DNA of 64,000 nt from Syntrophaceae bacterium (GCA_009773315.1 WRPE01000001.1:62001-126000), one strand, 5' to 3'. Positions 1-9,613 are shown, counted from the stretch's first letter. Program-made: numbers and translations. Notes: generated by a model not told the origin, from the sequence alone.

Positions 1-1484
1 GAAATTCAATCCTTCAGCCAGCAGCAGCGTTTCCTCATTCATCAGATAATTAAAAATGGCGTTGGCGCCGAGCGACGCGTAGGACATGACAAAATCCGCG
101 CCGGCGCGGTGCAGCGTAGTGACGTTGCGATCTTCGCTGGAACGGCTCAGGATCTGCATATCCGACCGCAGGCTGCGCAGATACTTGGTCAGATAAATAT
201 TCGTAGCGTCATCATGCGAGGTGATCAGCGCGGCGGGCGCCTTTTCAAACCAGGCCTTTTCCAAGGTCTGAATATCCGCCGCGTCGCCGAATACAAAGTG
301 CGCTTCGTCCTGATTGCGGCGGCGGTTTTTTTCTATGATCAGGTATGGAATATCCGATTCTTTAAACCGGGCGGCAATGGCCTTCCCGACACGTCCGCCT
401 CCGACGATGATGACCGGATCGCCGGCCACCTTGCAGATCTGATAGAAAGAATACACTTCGTCGTATTTCATCAGCGCGTCTTCCGTGCCGGCGAAAACCA
501 GAACGCTGGAACGGTTGATAACCGTGTCCGGTCCCGGGACCAGAAACTTTCCCCGCTCCCAGGTACCGACCACGGTCAGGCCGAAGGTTTCCCGAAGAGA
601 GCTCTGCGCGATGGTCTGCCCGACCAAGGGCGTTCCGATGACCGGCGCCTGGGCAATCACAAGCTGCTTATAGCGACCGATGACGTTGGATTTACAATCG
701 CCGGCCACCGTCCAGGACGCGAGGGACCGTCCGAGAAGTTCATGGAGCTGCAAGACGCGTGAACTACCGGCCAGTTGCAGAATATCCACCGAATGCGGCG
801 AATCCGCCGTCGTAATGATCGGCAAAAACTCATAATCCTCCCGCAGCGTCAGCGTGATGTTGGTGTTCATCTGATCGGAGTTGGTGGCCACGACCAGCGC
901 GGCGTTTTGCACGCACAGCCTCGAATAGGTGTCTAGATCGTCGATGTTGCCCACGACCGCATGAATGTTTTTGTCATAGAGTTCAAGCGCCCGCTGATAT
1001 TCTTCCACTACCACAACGTACTCTTTTTTATAGCTTTCGAGTTTTTCAATGAGCGACGCCGTTACGGGGTCATAGTGCGTGATGATGACGTGGTTGTGCG
1101 TGTCCGACGGCAGTTCCCGCGGGGTCCGGCTTCTGGCCTGCGCGTCCATCCAGGGCGCGAAGAAGAATTTAATAAAAATAAAGGGGAGCATGATCAAAAG
1201 CAGAACCACGCCGGAGAGCAACACCAGAATGGAAAAAGCTCGTCCCATGTCGCTTATGAAAGTGATATCGCCGAAACCGAGTGTGGACATGGTCACGATG
1301 GTCCAGTAAAACCCCGTCAGCCATGAGTGCTGCTGGCCTTCCGCCGCCATAATATAGTGAAAAAGAACGCTATAGAGCGTGATGAGCGAGACAATTAAAA
1401 TCAGATACTTCACAACCAGGGCAATGTTGGCTTTTATGATCTTGCTTGCAAACACAGTGCTGATAACAGCCGGTAGAAATTTCA
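1..1484 (-). CDS. Two-TM potassium channel with tandem RCK (TrkA-N) domains, C-terminus beyond window
   Basis: Reading the minus strand from ATG at 1484 gives an open frame of 494 codons that runs off the left edge. Two hydrophobic helices (about residues 22-45 and 83-108) flank a pore loop carrying the selectivity filter TLGFGD (68-73), the K+ channel signature. A cytoplasmic RCK domain follows (about 132-335), whose dinucleotide loop is degenerate (HYDPVT). A second TrkA-N domain starts near 357 and has an intact GGGRVGKA loop. The family forms tetrameric inner-membrane K+ channels gated by ligands bound to the RCK ring. An AAGG-type ribosome site lies about 10 bases upstream. The nucleotide or ion that gates it cannot be told from the sequence. 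Partial at the 3' end. Confidence 0.9.
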
Positions 1485-1658
1485 TAGTGCAATCGCCTTC
1501 AAAAAGTTCAGGAATTTTGAATCGGTTAAATCCGTGCCTTGGGAGGAAATATAGAAATATAACCTTGGGCGGTGAACTGGTATAGCCATAGCGGACACCT
1601 AGAAAAGCCTGATGTAGAGACTAAACTATTTGAGGATATTTTTTCATTGTACTGCGCA

Positions 1659-2642
1659 TCAGCACGCCAATGCCGTTTTCAGAGTATCCGTTTTCAGGTT
1701 GCCACCGGACATGATCATCACTACTTTTTTACCGGCCAGGCGATCCTTAATTTTGTAGGCAGCCATCAGAGAAACAGCGCCTGCGGCCTCGGCCAAATTA
1801 TGGGTGGCTGTCAGCGCCATTTTAACGCCTTCCAGTATCTCGTCTTCGGTCAGCAGGACGACATCATTGATAGTGTCCTTGAGAAGAACATAGGGCAGAT
1901 GGAATACCGTTCTGGCGGCCAGGCCGTCTGCAACCGTATGGGCATCATCGAGCGTGACAATTTCTCCCTTTTTCCATGAATTATAGAAGGATGGTGCGTT
2001 TTGAGGCTCCACACCAATGATCTCGATGGCAGGCTTGATGGCACGGGCGATTTTCAGAAGTGATGCACAGCCGGCACCGCCGCCGATAGGACAGATGATG
2101 GTATCCACTTCCGGCAGGTCCTCCAGGATCTCCAGTCCCATGGTGGCCAGGCCGTTTAAAATTTCCGGTTCGTTGCCCTGCTGGACATAGTAATAACCCG
2201 CGCTGTCCACAAGCTCATCGCAGTAAGACTGGGCATCGTAGAAGTCCTCCCCGTGGACAATGACTTCCGCACCGTAGCTTTCGATGATTCTGTTGATTTC
2301 CAGATTGTTGTTTTCCGGTACGACAACCGTGCAGGGCACATGGAACCATTGTCCCGCCCAAGCCATCGCCAATCCGTGGTTGCCTCTTGTCGCAACAAGG
2401 ATGCCCGCTTCCAGCTCTTCCTCAGACATGTGATAAAAGAAATTAAGCGCCCCCCGAATCTTGAATGATCCGGTCGGGTTGTGGTTTTCATGCTTGACGA
2501 AGGCCTTGCAACCGATGAGCCGGGAGAGTTCTGAATAACAGATCAGGTTTGTTCTGTTCAGGTACTTGTAAATAACCGATCTCGCCATGAAAGTTCTTGT
2601 CAGGTTGACCTGCTCGCTTAGCGCCTCGTATTTTTTCTGCAT
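1659..2642 (-). CDS. PLP-dependent threonine/serine dehydratase-like enzyme
   Basis: A 327-residue fold-type II PLP enzyme of the threonine/serine dehydratase family, which deaminates hydroxy-amino acids to 2-oxo acids. The cofactor lysine is K61 in GSFKIRGA, the phosphate-binding glycine loop is GGGAGCAS, and the C-terminus has the usual MSGGN. It lacks the C-terminal ACT-like regulatory domain of biosynthetic IlvA, so it resembles the short catabolic type (TdcB) or a related racemase. I chose ATG 2642 because GGGAGG sits eight bases before it; the in-frame TTG at 2648 is too close to that site. The exact substrate is uncertain. Confidence 0.85.
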   Translation of the reverse strand: MQKKYEALSEQVNLTRTFMARSVIYKYLNRTNLICYSELSRLIGCKAFVKHENHNPTGSFKIRGALNFFYHMSEEELEAGILVATRGNHGLAMAWAGQWFHVPCTVVVPENNNLEINRIIESYGAEVIVHGEDFYDAQSYCDELVDSAGYYYVQQGNEPEILNGLATMGLEILEDLPEVDTIICPIGGGAGCASLLKIARAIKPAIEIIGVEPQNAPSFYNSWKKGEIVTLDDAHTVADGLAARTVFHLPYVLLKDTINDVVLLTEDEILEGVKMALTATHNLAEAAGAVSLMAAYKIKDRLAGKKVVMIMSGGNLKTDTLKTALAC

Positions 2643-2723
2643 AAACAAACCCTCCCCAAGTATTACAGCCAGTATTTTCTTACCATCTTTTCATCGGCTG
2701 TCAAGATAACTTCAGCTTATAAA

Positions 2724-2750
2724 CCTTCAGCCTTCAGTCTTCGGCCTTTG
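2724..2750. repeat. Heptad-type repeat at the 3' end of waaA
   Basis: The sequence is built of near-identical 7-base steps (ccttcag ccttcag tcttcgg cctttgg). It supplies the last codons of waaA. A matching copy in opposite orientation lies at 4117-4139, so the two copies bracket the gene as an inverted pair sharing about 15 exact bases. Confidence 0.6.
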
Positions 2751-4040
2751 GTCTATCCACCTAATAGCCATTTCTGCATACCGTTCAGCCGCACCCATGT
2801 TTGCACGGACAACTGCCCGGCCTTTCTCGCCACGGGCGCGCAAGTCCTGCGGATCAGACAGTAATTGCGTAATGCCTGTTAATAATTCCCGCGTGTTGGC
2901 AATGCGAATGCCCGCGCCTGCATCCTCCAGAAGCGCCGCCTCCTGGCTGAAATCTTCCATCGATGGGCCGTAAAAAATCACTTTGCCCCAAGCTGCGGCC
3001 TCCAGAATATTCTGTCCGCCTTTTGGAACCAGCGAACCGCCGCAATAGACAATGGTCGCCAGAGAATAAACCTTAAAGAGCTCGCCGATCGCATCGACAA
3101 CAATCACTTTTTCATCCTGACGAGGACGCCCGCTATTGATCTCGGTGACGGTGATCATCTCATTTAAATCCGCCTGTCGAAGAAGATTAATCACATCTCT
3201 GGTTCTTTCAATATGTCGCGGCGCAAGAATTAATCTGAATTCCGGATAACGCGCAAGCAGTTCTTGATATACTTGAATAACAGCGTTTTCTTCGCCCGGG
3301 TGCGTACTTCCTGCAACCAGAAATTTTTCATCTTTGCGAACATTAAAGCGGCGGGCGATGTCATCGTGCAGAGCAGGTGAGGCCATCGCTGCGAGAGCGT
3401 CATACTTGGCGTTGCCCAGCACCCTAATCTTAAAGTCGCTCAAGCCGATCTGCTTGATCCTGGCCGCATCAACATCCGTAATCATCCCTGCCTCGTCTAT
3501 ATTACGCAGGACCGATTTCCAGAAAAAACGAGTGCGGCAGTATTTCTTAAAAGAGCGGGGGGAAATCCGGCCATTCACGATCAACGATAAGACGCCGCGT
3601 TTACAGCAAGCAGCCAGAAAATTCGGCCAGAGTTCCGTCTCCACCAGAACGAAGACATTCGGACGGACAAGATTCAGCATTTTATTGACAGCAAATGGAA
3701 TGTCCAACGGAAAATAAATGAGTGCATCCGCTCCGGCTATCAGCCTGTGCGCCATACCCTGACCGGTTTCCGTGGACGTTGAAAAAATTATCCGTAGCTC
3801 CGGCCTAAGCTTTTTTAAAGCGGTCACGATTGGCGCGGCCGCGGTCACCTCGCCGACGGATACCGCATGAATCCAAACCCGCTTGCCTGCCGGAATGTCA
3901 GCCAAAAGATGTTTTTGTCGGGCGCCGAGTTTTTGGAAAAAACTGTGGCGATATTTACCTGTCATGAGCATCTTGAGTAAAAAAAATAAAAGGCCTGGAA
4001 TCGCGACCATCAGCAAAAGAATGTTATAGAAAATTCTCAT
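2727..4040 (-). CDS. waaA: 3-deoxy-D-manno-octulosonic acid (Kdo) transferase
   Basis: A 437-residue GT30 glycosyltransferase that moves Kdo from CMP-Kdo to lipid A precursor at the inner membrane. It has an N-terminal membrane anchor (about 1-20), then GEVTAAAPI, the STSTETGQ motif and VETELWPNF in the N-terminal Rossmann half. The C-terminal half carries the CMP-Kdo site (GSTHPGEE, GGSLVPKGGQNILE). Its length is normal for the family. The last codons (RPKTEG) lie in a 7-bp-periodic repeat, so the C-terminal tail was probably reshaped by that repeat. Whether it adds one or more Kdo units cannot be told. kdsB, which makes the donor, lies at 59009. Confidence 0.95.
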   Translation of the reverse strand: MRIFYNILLLMVAIPGLLFFLLKMLMTGKYRHSFFQKLGARQKHLLADIPAGKRVWIHAVSVGEVTAAAPIVTALKKLRPELRIIFSTSTETGQGMAHRLIAGADALIYFPLDIPFAVNKMLNLVRPNVFVLVETELWPNFLAACCKRGVLSLIVNGRISPRSFKKYCRTRFFWKSVLRNIDEAGMITDVDAARIKQIGLSDFKIRVLGNAKYDALAAMASPALHDDIARRFNVRKDEKFLVAGSTHPGEENAVIQVYQELLARYPEFRLILAPRHIERTRDVINLLRQADLNEMITVTEINSGRPRQDEKVIVVDAIGELFKVYSLATIVYCGGSLVPKGGQNILEAAAWGKVIFYGPSMEDFSQEAALLEDAGAGIRIANTRELLTGITQLLSDPQDLRARGEKGRAVVRANMGAAERYAEMAIRWIDQRPKTEG

Positions 4041-4116
4041 GTGCGCATATTCAATGTTTTCACTGACGGTGTCAAGTAGAAAGGCATATAGACTGACCCC
4101 CTTTCAGGGGGCGCGA

Positions 4117-4174
4117 GGCTGAAGACTGAAGGCCGAAAGTTCAACGGTTCACGAGATACGAGATACGAACAACG
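4117..4174. repeat. Two adjacent heptad-type repeats upstream of waaA
   Basis: The first part (4117-4139) is the inverted partner of the copy at 2724-2750. The second (4151-4174) is a different 7-base series, acgagat acgagat acgaaca acg. Together they fill much of the 200-base gap between waaA and rpe, which diverge from here. A small hairpin of a C5 and a G5 run precedes them near 4095-4111. Confidence 0.6.
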
Positions 4175-4240
4175 ATTGTAGCGATTGACAGCGGCAAGTC
4201 ATTAGTATATTTAAATGGGGACGATAAGGAGAAATATTCA

Positions 4241-4900
4241 ATGAAATTAATTGCCCCTTCGATTCTTTCCGCCGACGGCGGAAGGCTGGGATTGGAAATT
4301 TCTGCGGTGGAAAAGGCCGGCGCGGACTGGATTCACGTGGACGTCATGGATGGACACTTTGTCCCCAATATCACAATGGGGCCCGCAATAATCGCTGCTT
4401 TGCGCAAGACCACGAGGCTGCCTTTTGACGTGCACCTGATGATCAATAATCCGGACAATTATATCGAATCATTTGCCGCCGCGGGCGCGGATTATATTAC
4501 CGTTCATGTAGAAGCGGCCCGTCACCTTCATCGCACCGTTGAACTTATTAAAAAGGCGGGGAAAAAGGCCGGCGTTTCTTTAAATCCCGCAACCCCGCTT
4601 TCTCAAATTGAGGAGATTCTTCCGGACATCGATCTTGTGCTCATTATGTCGGTAAACCCCGGATTCGGTGGGCAGCAATTTATCAAGAACACTTTAGCTA
4701 AAATTAAGCGGGCAAGCAAGATGCTGGCCCAACTGCCGCAAAAACCTTTGCTGGAAGTGGACGGAGGCATCACCCTCTCGAATATTTCCGCAATCGCCCA
4801 AGCGGGAGCGGATGTGCTGGTCGCGGGCGCAGCGGTTTTTGGCACGGATAATTATTCACAAACCATCGCCGCTTTGAAAGCAGCGGCAAACAAAACCTGA
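4241..4900 (+). CDS. rpe: Ribulose-phosphate 3-epimerase
   Basis: A 219-residue TIM-barrel enzyme that interconverts ribulose 5-phosphate and xylulose 5-phosphate in the pentose phosphate pathway. Family motifs are all present: APSILSAD at the N-terminus, HVDVMDGHFVPNITMGP with metal-binding His and Asp, HLMI, MSVNPGFGGQ and LEVDGGI with the second catalytic Asp. AAGGAG lies eight bases before the ATG. It is a single-gene unit: waaA runs away from it and hbd converges on it, with a hairpin between the two. Confidence 0.97.
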   Translation: MKLIAPSILSADGGRLGLEISAVEKAGADWIHVDVMDGHFVPNITMGPAIIAALRKTTRLPFDVHLMINNPDNYIESFAAAGADYITVHVEAARHLHRTVELIKKAGKKAGVSLNPATPLSQIEEILPDIDLVLIMSVNPGFGGQQFIKNTLAKIKRASKMLAQLPQKPLLEVDGGITLSNISAIAQAGADVLVAGAAVFGTDNYSQTIAALKAAANKT

Positions 4901-4954
4901 TCCGATCGTCCAATTAAAGACTATTCTAGTAGCTACTTGCAAAAGTCTGCATTC

Positions 4955-5031
4955 TGTCATTTCGACCGCAGGGAGAAATCTTTTCAAAGATATTAAAGAT
5001 TTCTCAGTCACTTCGTTTCTTCGAAATGACA
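4955..5031. repeat. Palindromic 77-bp dispersed-repeat-like element
   Basis: The ends are perfect inverted copies (tgtcatttcga / tcgaaatgaca). Inner arms also pair (agaaatctt / aagatttct), with imperfect sequence between them. This is the shape of a short non-autonomous palindromic element. It lies between the convergent genes rpe and hbd, just before a separate terminator hairpin. Only one copy is seen in the window. Confidence 0.6.
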
Positions 5032-5054
5032 ACTTATTTTCGCAGGTAGACACT

Positions 5055-5099
5055 AGGGAACGGTCTTGCCACCCGTATGGGTGGTCGTGACCGTTCCCT
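5055..5099. terminator. Hairpin between convergent rpe and hbd
   Basis: An 11-base perfect outer stem (agggaacggtc / gaccgttccct) encloses a second stem of ccaccc and gggtgg around the loop gtat. It lies between the 3' ends of two convergent genes, so it probably ends transcription from both sides. No long T-run follows on either strand. Confidence 0.6.
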
Positions 5100-5109
5100 G
5101 CACATTGTA

Positions 5110-5967
5110 TTATTTCTTGCTATAGTCATAGACGCCGCGTCCGGATTTGCGTCCCAGATTGCCGGCGCGAACCAGTTTCCGCAACAGCGGCGACGGGCGG
5201 TATTTATCGCCTAGCTCCCTGTGCATGCCTTCACATATCCTAAGCTGAGTATCCAGACCGATCAGGTCGCCCAGAGCCAGGGGTCCGATGGGGTGGTTAC
5301 AGCCCAGCTGCATGGCTTTGTCAATGTCCTCCGGTTTTGCCAGGCCCTCATCCAGGACAAAGAAAGCTTCGTTAATCATGGAGCACAAAATACGATTCAC
5401 GACAAACGCCGGCGCTTCATTCACCATGACAACTTCCTTGCCGATTTTCTTGCCCCAGGCTTTGGCGATTTCTACCGTCTCGTCCGAAGTTTGCTGACCG
5501 CGGATGACTTCTAAAAGACGCATCACCGGAACGGGATTGAAAAAATGGGCGCCGATAAAACGCTCCGGCCTTTTCGTAATCGCAGCCATTTCCGTAATGC
5601 TGAGACCGGACGTATTGGTGAAAAACAGACAGTGTGACGGAACAACCGCTTCGAGTTCCGCATAAACTTTTTTCTTCAGATCCATCAACTCAATGACCAC
5701 TTCTACAACAACATCGGCATCCTGAGCGGCTTCTTTTAAATCCAGCGTCGGCTTGATCCTTCCTAAAATCGCATCCATCTGCTCTTGGGTGATCTTGCCT
5801 TTTTCCGCATCGCGGCTCAGGTTCTTTTTGATCGTGTTCATGCCGCCGTCGATGAACCGTTGCTCAATGTCTCTGAGGGTCACATCATATCCTGCCGTGG
5901 CGCAAACCTGCGCGATGCCATTGCCCATCAGGCCCGCGCCCAACACACATATTTTTTTAATTTCCAT
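5110..5967 (-). CDS. hbd: 3-hydroxybutyryl-CoA dehydrogenase
   Basis: A 285-residue NAD(P)-dependent short-chain 3-hydroxyacyl-CoA dehydrogenase that interconverts acetoacetyl-CoA and 3-hydroxybutyryl-CoA. The Rossmann loop GAGLMG is at residues 10-15. The catalytic His is in AHFFNP (His141) and its partner Glu is in LLEVI (Glu153). The C-terminal dimer domain has [16 protein letters not shown]. An open frame extends 18 codons upstream, but GGGAGG seven bases before ATG 5967 fixes the start there. A paralogue lies at 45357. In a syntroph this enzyme would serve butyrate-type oxidation or synthesis; no crotonase or thiolase is adjacent. Confidence 0.95.
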   Translation of the reverse strand: MEIKKICVLGAGLMGNGIAQVCATAGYDVTLRDIEQRFIDGGMNTIKKNLSRDAEKGKITQEQMDAILGRIKPTLDLKEAAQDADVVVEVVIELMDLKKKVYAELEAVVPSHCLFFTNTSGLSITEMAAITKRPERFIGAHFFNPVPVMRLLEVIRGQQTSDETVEIAKAWGKKIGKEVVMVNEAPAFVVNRILCSMINEAFFVLDEGLAKPEDIDKAMQLGCNHPIGPLALGDLIGLDTQLRICEGMHRELGDKYRPSPLLRKLVRAGNLGRKSGRGVYDYSKK

Positions 5968-6140
5968 ATAAACCTCCCAATTATTTATTGTCAAGCAGGT
6001 GCTCCCGCTTTGCAGCCGCAACCAGACTGTTCAACAGCCGGCTAAAGTCAGTGGACGGTAACAGACCGGCAACCATCAAGTCAAGAAAAATACGCATCCT
6101 TTTTATTGAATATGAATCAACAATATGTCACAATTCAGCC

Positions 6141-6668
6141 ATGCATATTTTAATTGACGGCTATAATCTGATCCGGCAGTCCATCAATCTGCGGCGCTTT
6201 GAACGGCAGAGTCTCGAAGCGGGACGCAAAGCTCTGATTGCCTGGCTTTCGGAATACCGAAAAATGAAAGATCACCGCATTACCGTGGTCTTTGACGGTT
6301 GGGAAAGCGGCCAGCCTCAGGAAGAACGCGACTATTCCTCAGGCATACACATCATCTACTCCGGCCGGGGTGTTAAGGCCGATGACGTTCTGAAAAGAAT
6401 CACCGCTTCCACTGATGAAGAAATCCTTATGGTTTCTTCCGATCGTGAAATTGCCTCTTACGCGACGCGCAGGGGCAAAGCCACACTATCATCACTTGAG
6501 TTTGAATCCATTGTTGATAAGTTATTGGCAGCACCGGTCGATAACGAATCCCCGGACCCAAAAGATGAGGACGAAGAAGAAGACAACCGCCCCATGACCA
6601 AAAAAGGACCCGCCCGCAAACTTTCCCGCGCCAAAAGACAGACTCAAGCAAAAATTAAAAAACTTTAA
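6141..6668 (+). CDS. YacP-like NYN-domain ribonuclease
   Basis: A 175-residue protein starting MHILIDGYNLIRQS, the hallmark first strand of NYN (PIN-like) nucleases with a metal-binding Asp. Further conserved acids fall in VVFDGWESG and KADDVLKRI, and VSSDREIASYA closes the active site. The C-terminal 40 residues are acidic, then rich in Lys and Arg, and probably bind RNA. The family includes Bacillus Rae1, which cleaves mRNA at the ribosome; the role here is unproved. The frame is open a further 51 codons upstream, but homology begins at ATG 6141. It diverges from hbd. Confidence 0.85.
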   Translation: MHILIDGYNLIRQSINLRRFERQSLEAGRKALIAWLSEYRKMKDHRITVVFDGWESGQPQEERDYSSGIHIIYSGRGVKADDVLKRITASTDEEILMVSSDREIASYATRRGKATLSSLEFESIVDKLLAAPVDNESPDPKDEDEEEDNRPMTKKGPARKLSRAKRQTQAKIKKL

Positions 6669-6798
6669 AGAAAAAGTTTTAACTTTATTTTCACAATAAT
6701 ATTCAAGAAATATATTGATATTTCATTATGTTTTTGTTAAAAAAATGACATACGGTTTAGAAAAGCATCCCCCTTTGAGAAAATTAAGGAGAAATAAA

Positions 6799-9432
6799 AT
6801 GAACAAAAGCAAAACGAGAAAGTTGCGCCTGCCCTTATTATCAATTATTTTTTCTCTGTTCTGTCTTGCCGTTCTTTATGGATGCGGAAACGCACCGGAT
6901 TCAGGCACACCACCAACTCCCGGCGCAGCCACTCTGACGTTAAGTTTCTCGGCTAACACCGTAACGTTCGGAACACCGGTCACGGCTACAGCGACGCTCA
7001 AGAACGCGAGCGGAACACCAATACCTAATACGGTTGTTACCTTCACGGCGGATAGCAACCTTGTCGTATTTACCAATCTTCCGGCAGCAGCATTGACTGA
7101 CACCGATGCCGCAGCAACAGTATCAACTGATGCAAACGGCAACGCTTCAGTCTTTGTGAATGCAGCAAGCTTCGATTCTTCCGGCGCTACAAGCATTACG
7201 GCATCAGCGTCCGTTACCACGGGAGGGACCACCTCAACTGTAACCAGCACACCCTTTGGAATAAACGTACGGGGAGCGACGGTTACTATTAATTCACTTA
7301 CTTTGAGTAACCCAACAATCCCTGCTTATGGCAACAGCAGCGTAAGCGCAGCGGTATGGATCAATGGCGCACCGGCCACAGTGCCTGTCTCCGTAACGTT
7401 TACTTCCCCCTGTGTAGCCAACGGCAAAGCAACGCTTTCCACACCGGTAAATACGGTCTCCGGCACGGCAACTTCCACCTATACGGACAACTATTGCGCT
7501 TCAACAACAGACTTGATAACGGCATCTGTATCTGGAGGTAATAATGCCAAAACAACAATAAATGTTACTCTGCCGGCCATCAAGCTAAATGTCTCGTCCA
7601 ACATTGCAACGTATGGAACACCGGTCACAGCTACTGCAACACTAAAGGATTCCAACGGAGCAGCAGTGCCAAATACGGTCGTTACATTCGCGGCAACGAG
7701 TAATCTTATCGTGTTTAGCCAGACAACAAAATTGACTGACGCCAGCGGCGTCGCTTCAGTCACCTTGGATGCGGCAAGTATTAGTTCTTCAGGCGCTACA
7801 AGCATCATGGCATCAGCGCCGGTTACCACGGGAGGGACCACCTCAACTATAACCAGCAAAGCTGAAGGTATCAGTGTTAATGGGGCGGCGGTTACTATTC
7901 AATCGCTTACTTTGGGTTCGCCATCCATTTCCTCTTATGGCACCACTAGTGTAAGCGCACTGGTATGGTTAAATGGCGCGCCCGCAACGGTACCTATCTC
8001 CGTGGCATTTACATCATCATGCGGCAATAAGGCAACACTGGACACTCCGGTAACGACTAACACGGCCACAGGCATAGCGACGTCCACCTATAAGGACAAC
8101 AACTGTGCTTCGGGATCAGACATGATAACGGCATCGGTAACAGGGAATACTAAAAGCGTAACAATAACTGTTGTCCCCCCTGCCGCTAGCAACATTAAAT
8201 TTGTGTCGGCAACACCGGAAATCATCGGGACGAAGGGAACGGGTGCATCAACATTATCACAAAGCTCTGTCGTGAAATTCAAAGTGATGGACAGCAACAA
8301 TAATGCAAACCCAAATGTAACTGTTAATTTTAGTCTAGTGCCAGTCAGTGCGCCTGGCGGCATTACACTGTCTTCTACCTCGGCCACATCGGATGCCAAT
8401 GGAGAAGTTACGACCGCGGTTACTTCGGGTACGGTGCCGACGCCTGTTTGGGTTGTGGCAAAAGTAAGTGACACCATCCTCACTCAGTCCAACAAGTTAA
8501 CGATTACAACAGGCCTACCCGCGCAGGAATTTTTATCGCTGAGCGCCTCAATCTATAATATCGAAGGTTTGACCTTCGACGGCACGAAATCCACATTAAC
8601 CATTATCGCTTCGGATCGTATGGGGAACCCCGTCCCCGACGGAACCGCAATCAATTTTATTACAGCGGGCGCACAAATTACGCCGTCTTGCACAACGACC
8701 AACGGCACCTGCTCCGTTACATTCACGAGCGCTCAATATAAGCCGCCAAACGGCCGGGTGAAAATACTGGCTTATACTCTGGGTGAAAAAAGTTTCATTG
8801 ATGCAGACGGCACCAACAGCTATACGACGGGAGAAACATTTTACGATCTTGGTGATCCTTACGTGGACGCCAACGAAAACGGCCAATGGGATACCGGCGA
8901 AAATTTTATCCCTTCTTCTATAGCAGGGTCTTTAGCATGCCTGACCCAACCCGCAGGCACACCTCTGCCCGTCAGTTACGTGGATGCACCCAGCAGGCAA
9001 AATACCTGCAACGCTCTGTGGGGATCAAACTATGTACGTCGAAGCACGGTCATGCTTCTTTCAGGCTCCACTGCTTACACATCGTCACCGACTACGGTTT
9101 CTATGGGAGCGCTATGTGCGAAGACGTTTTCCTTTTGGTTGCGTGATATAAACAATCACCCCATGCCGGCTGGATCGAAGGTGACTTTAGAGAACGAGGC
9201 TATCTACTATACTTCATCATCGGGGGCGACTTGGACTACGACCAATACCATTAGCGGTACACCTGTTTCCAACTCCAGCGATACCGGGGGAACACAAGTT
9301 AGCCTTACAGTAGATGGGACGTCATTATTATGCGAAGGAGTGGGATCTATTCCCTATCCTAAAGGAACGGTGAATATGGTTATTACGACTCCTAACCTTG
9401 TTAAATCCTACATACCCATAACAATAAATTGA
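6799..9432 (+). CDS. Large lipoprotein with bacterial Ig-like (invasin/Big_1) repeats
   Basis: An 877-residue secreted protein. Residues 1-36 are a lipoprotein signal ending in the lipobox LYGC, so the mature protein should be lipid-anchored. The body is Thr/Ser/Ala-rich with Big_1-type modules (GTPVTATATLKD, PNTVVTFAA, TDANGNASV). Two long modules of about 210 residues are tandem duplicates, still clearly similar in DNA (about 6938-7560 and 7580-8160). Further Ig-like modules follow (near VMDSNNNANPNVTVNFS and DRMGNPVPDGTAINF), then a Ca-site-like DANENGQWDTGENF and a Cys-containing C-terminal part. AAGGAG lies before ATG 6799. A function in surface adhesion is inferred only. It stands alone, with its own terminator. 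Confidence 0.8.
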   Translation: MNKSKTRKLRLPLLSIIFSLFCLAVLYGCGNAPDSGTPPTPGAATLTLSFSANTVTFGTPVTATATLKNASGTPIPNTVVTFTADSNLVVFTNLPAAALTDTDAAATVSTDANGNASVFVNAASFDSSGATSITASASVTTGGTTSTVTSTPFGINVRGATVTINSLTLSNPTIPAYGNSSVSAAVWINGAPATVPVSVTFTSPCVANGKATLSTPVNTVSGTATSTYTDNYCASTTDLITASVSGGNNAKTTINVTLPAIKLNVSSNIATYGTPVTATATLKDSNGAAVPNTVVTFAATSNLIVFSQTTKLTDASGVASVTLDAASISSSGATSIMASAPVTTGGTTSTITSKAEGISVNGAAVTIQSLTLGSPSISSYGTTSVSALVWLNGAPATVPISVAFTSSCGNKATLDTPVTTNTATGIATSTYKDNNCASGSDMITASVTGNTKSVTITVVPPAASNIKFVSATPEIIGTKGTGASTLSQSSVVKFKVMDSNNNANPNVTVNFSLVPVSAPGGITLSSTSATSDANGEVTTAVTSGTVPTPVWVVAKVSDTILTQSNKLTITTGLPAQEFLSLSASIYNIEGLTFDGTKSTLTIIASDRMGNPVPDGTAINFITAGAQITPSCTTTNGTCSVTFTSAQYKPPNGRVKILAYTLGEKSFIDADGTNSYTTGETFYDLGDPYVDANENGQWDTGENFIPSSIAGSLACLTQPAGTPLPVSYVDAPSRQNTCNALWGSNYVRRSTVMLLSGSTAYTSSPTTVSMGALCAKTFSFWLRDINNHPMPAGSKVTLENEAIYYTSSSGATWTTTNTISGTPVSNSSDTGGTQVSLTVDGTSLLCEGVGSIPYPKGTVNMVITTPNLVKSYIPITIN
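6938..8160 (+). repeat. Tandem internal duplication in the Ig-like lipoprotein gene
   Basis: Two in-frame units of roughly 610 bases are related in DNA. Examples are ggaacaccggtcac near 6971 and 7616, and the stretch ending in ccacgggagggaccacctca near 7217 and 7826. Divergence is mostly in third codon positions, so the duplication is not recent. Confidence 0.75.
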
Positions 9433-9456
9433 AGACTTCACGTTTGAAGTAATGCT

Positions 9457-9489
9457 AGAAAAGCCGGCCAAAAGCCGGCTTTTCTTTTT
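9457..9489 (+). terminator. Rho-independent terminator of the Ig-like lipoprotein gene
   Basis: The stem agaaaagccggc / gccggcttttct with a short loop is followed by T-rich sequence, 24 bases after the stop codon. The rest of the gap to holA holds only a small hairpin of C and G runs near 9574-9591. Confidence 0.9.
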
Positions 9490-9613
9490 CACCACAGCGA
9501 TACTTTTGTTAACTTTACCGTATCAAAACAACTATCTGCTCAGCATAACAGCCACCGTGACACATCCACCCCCTACCCCCGCCAGCGGGGGATAAGCAAA
9601 GAGTCGATGCCCA

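Noticed and set aside
109-1979. Several plus-strand open frames over 1-1979
   Set aside because: They are antisense to the K+ channel and the PLP enzyme, both of which carry clear motifs on the minus strand.
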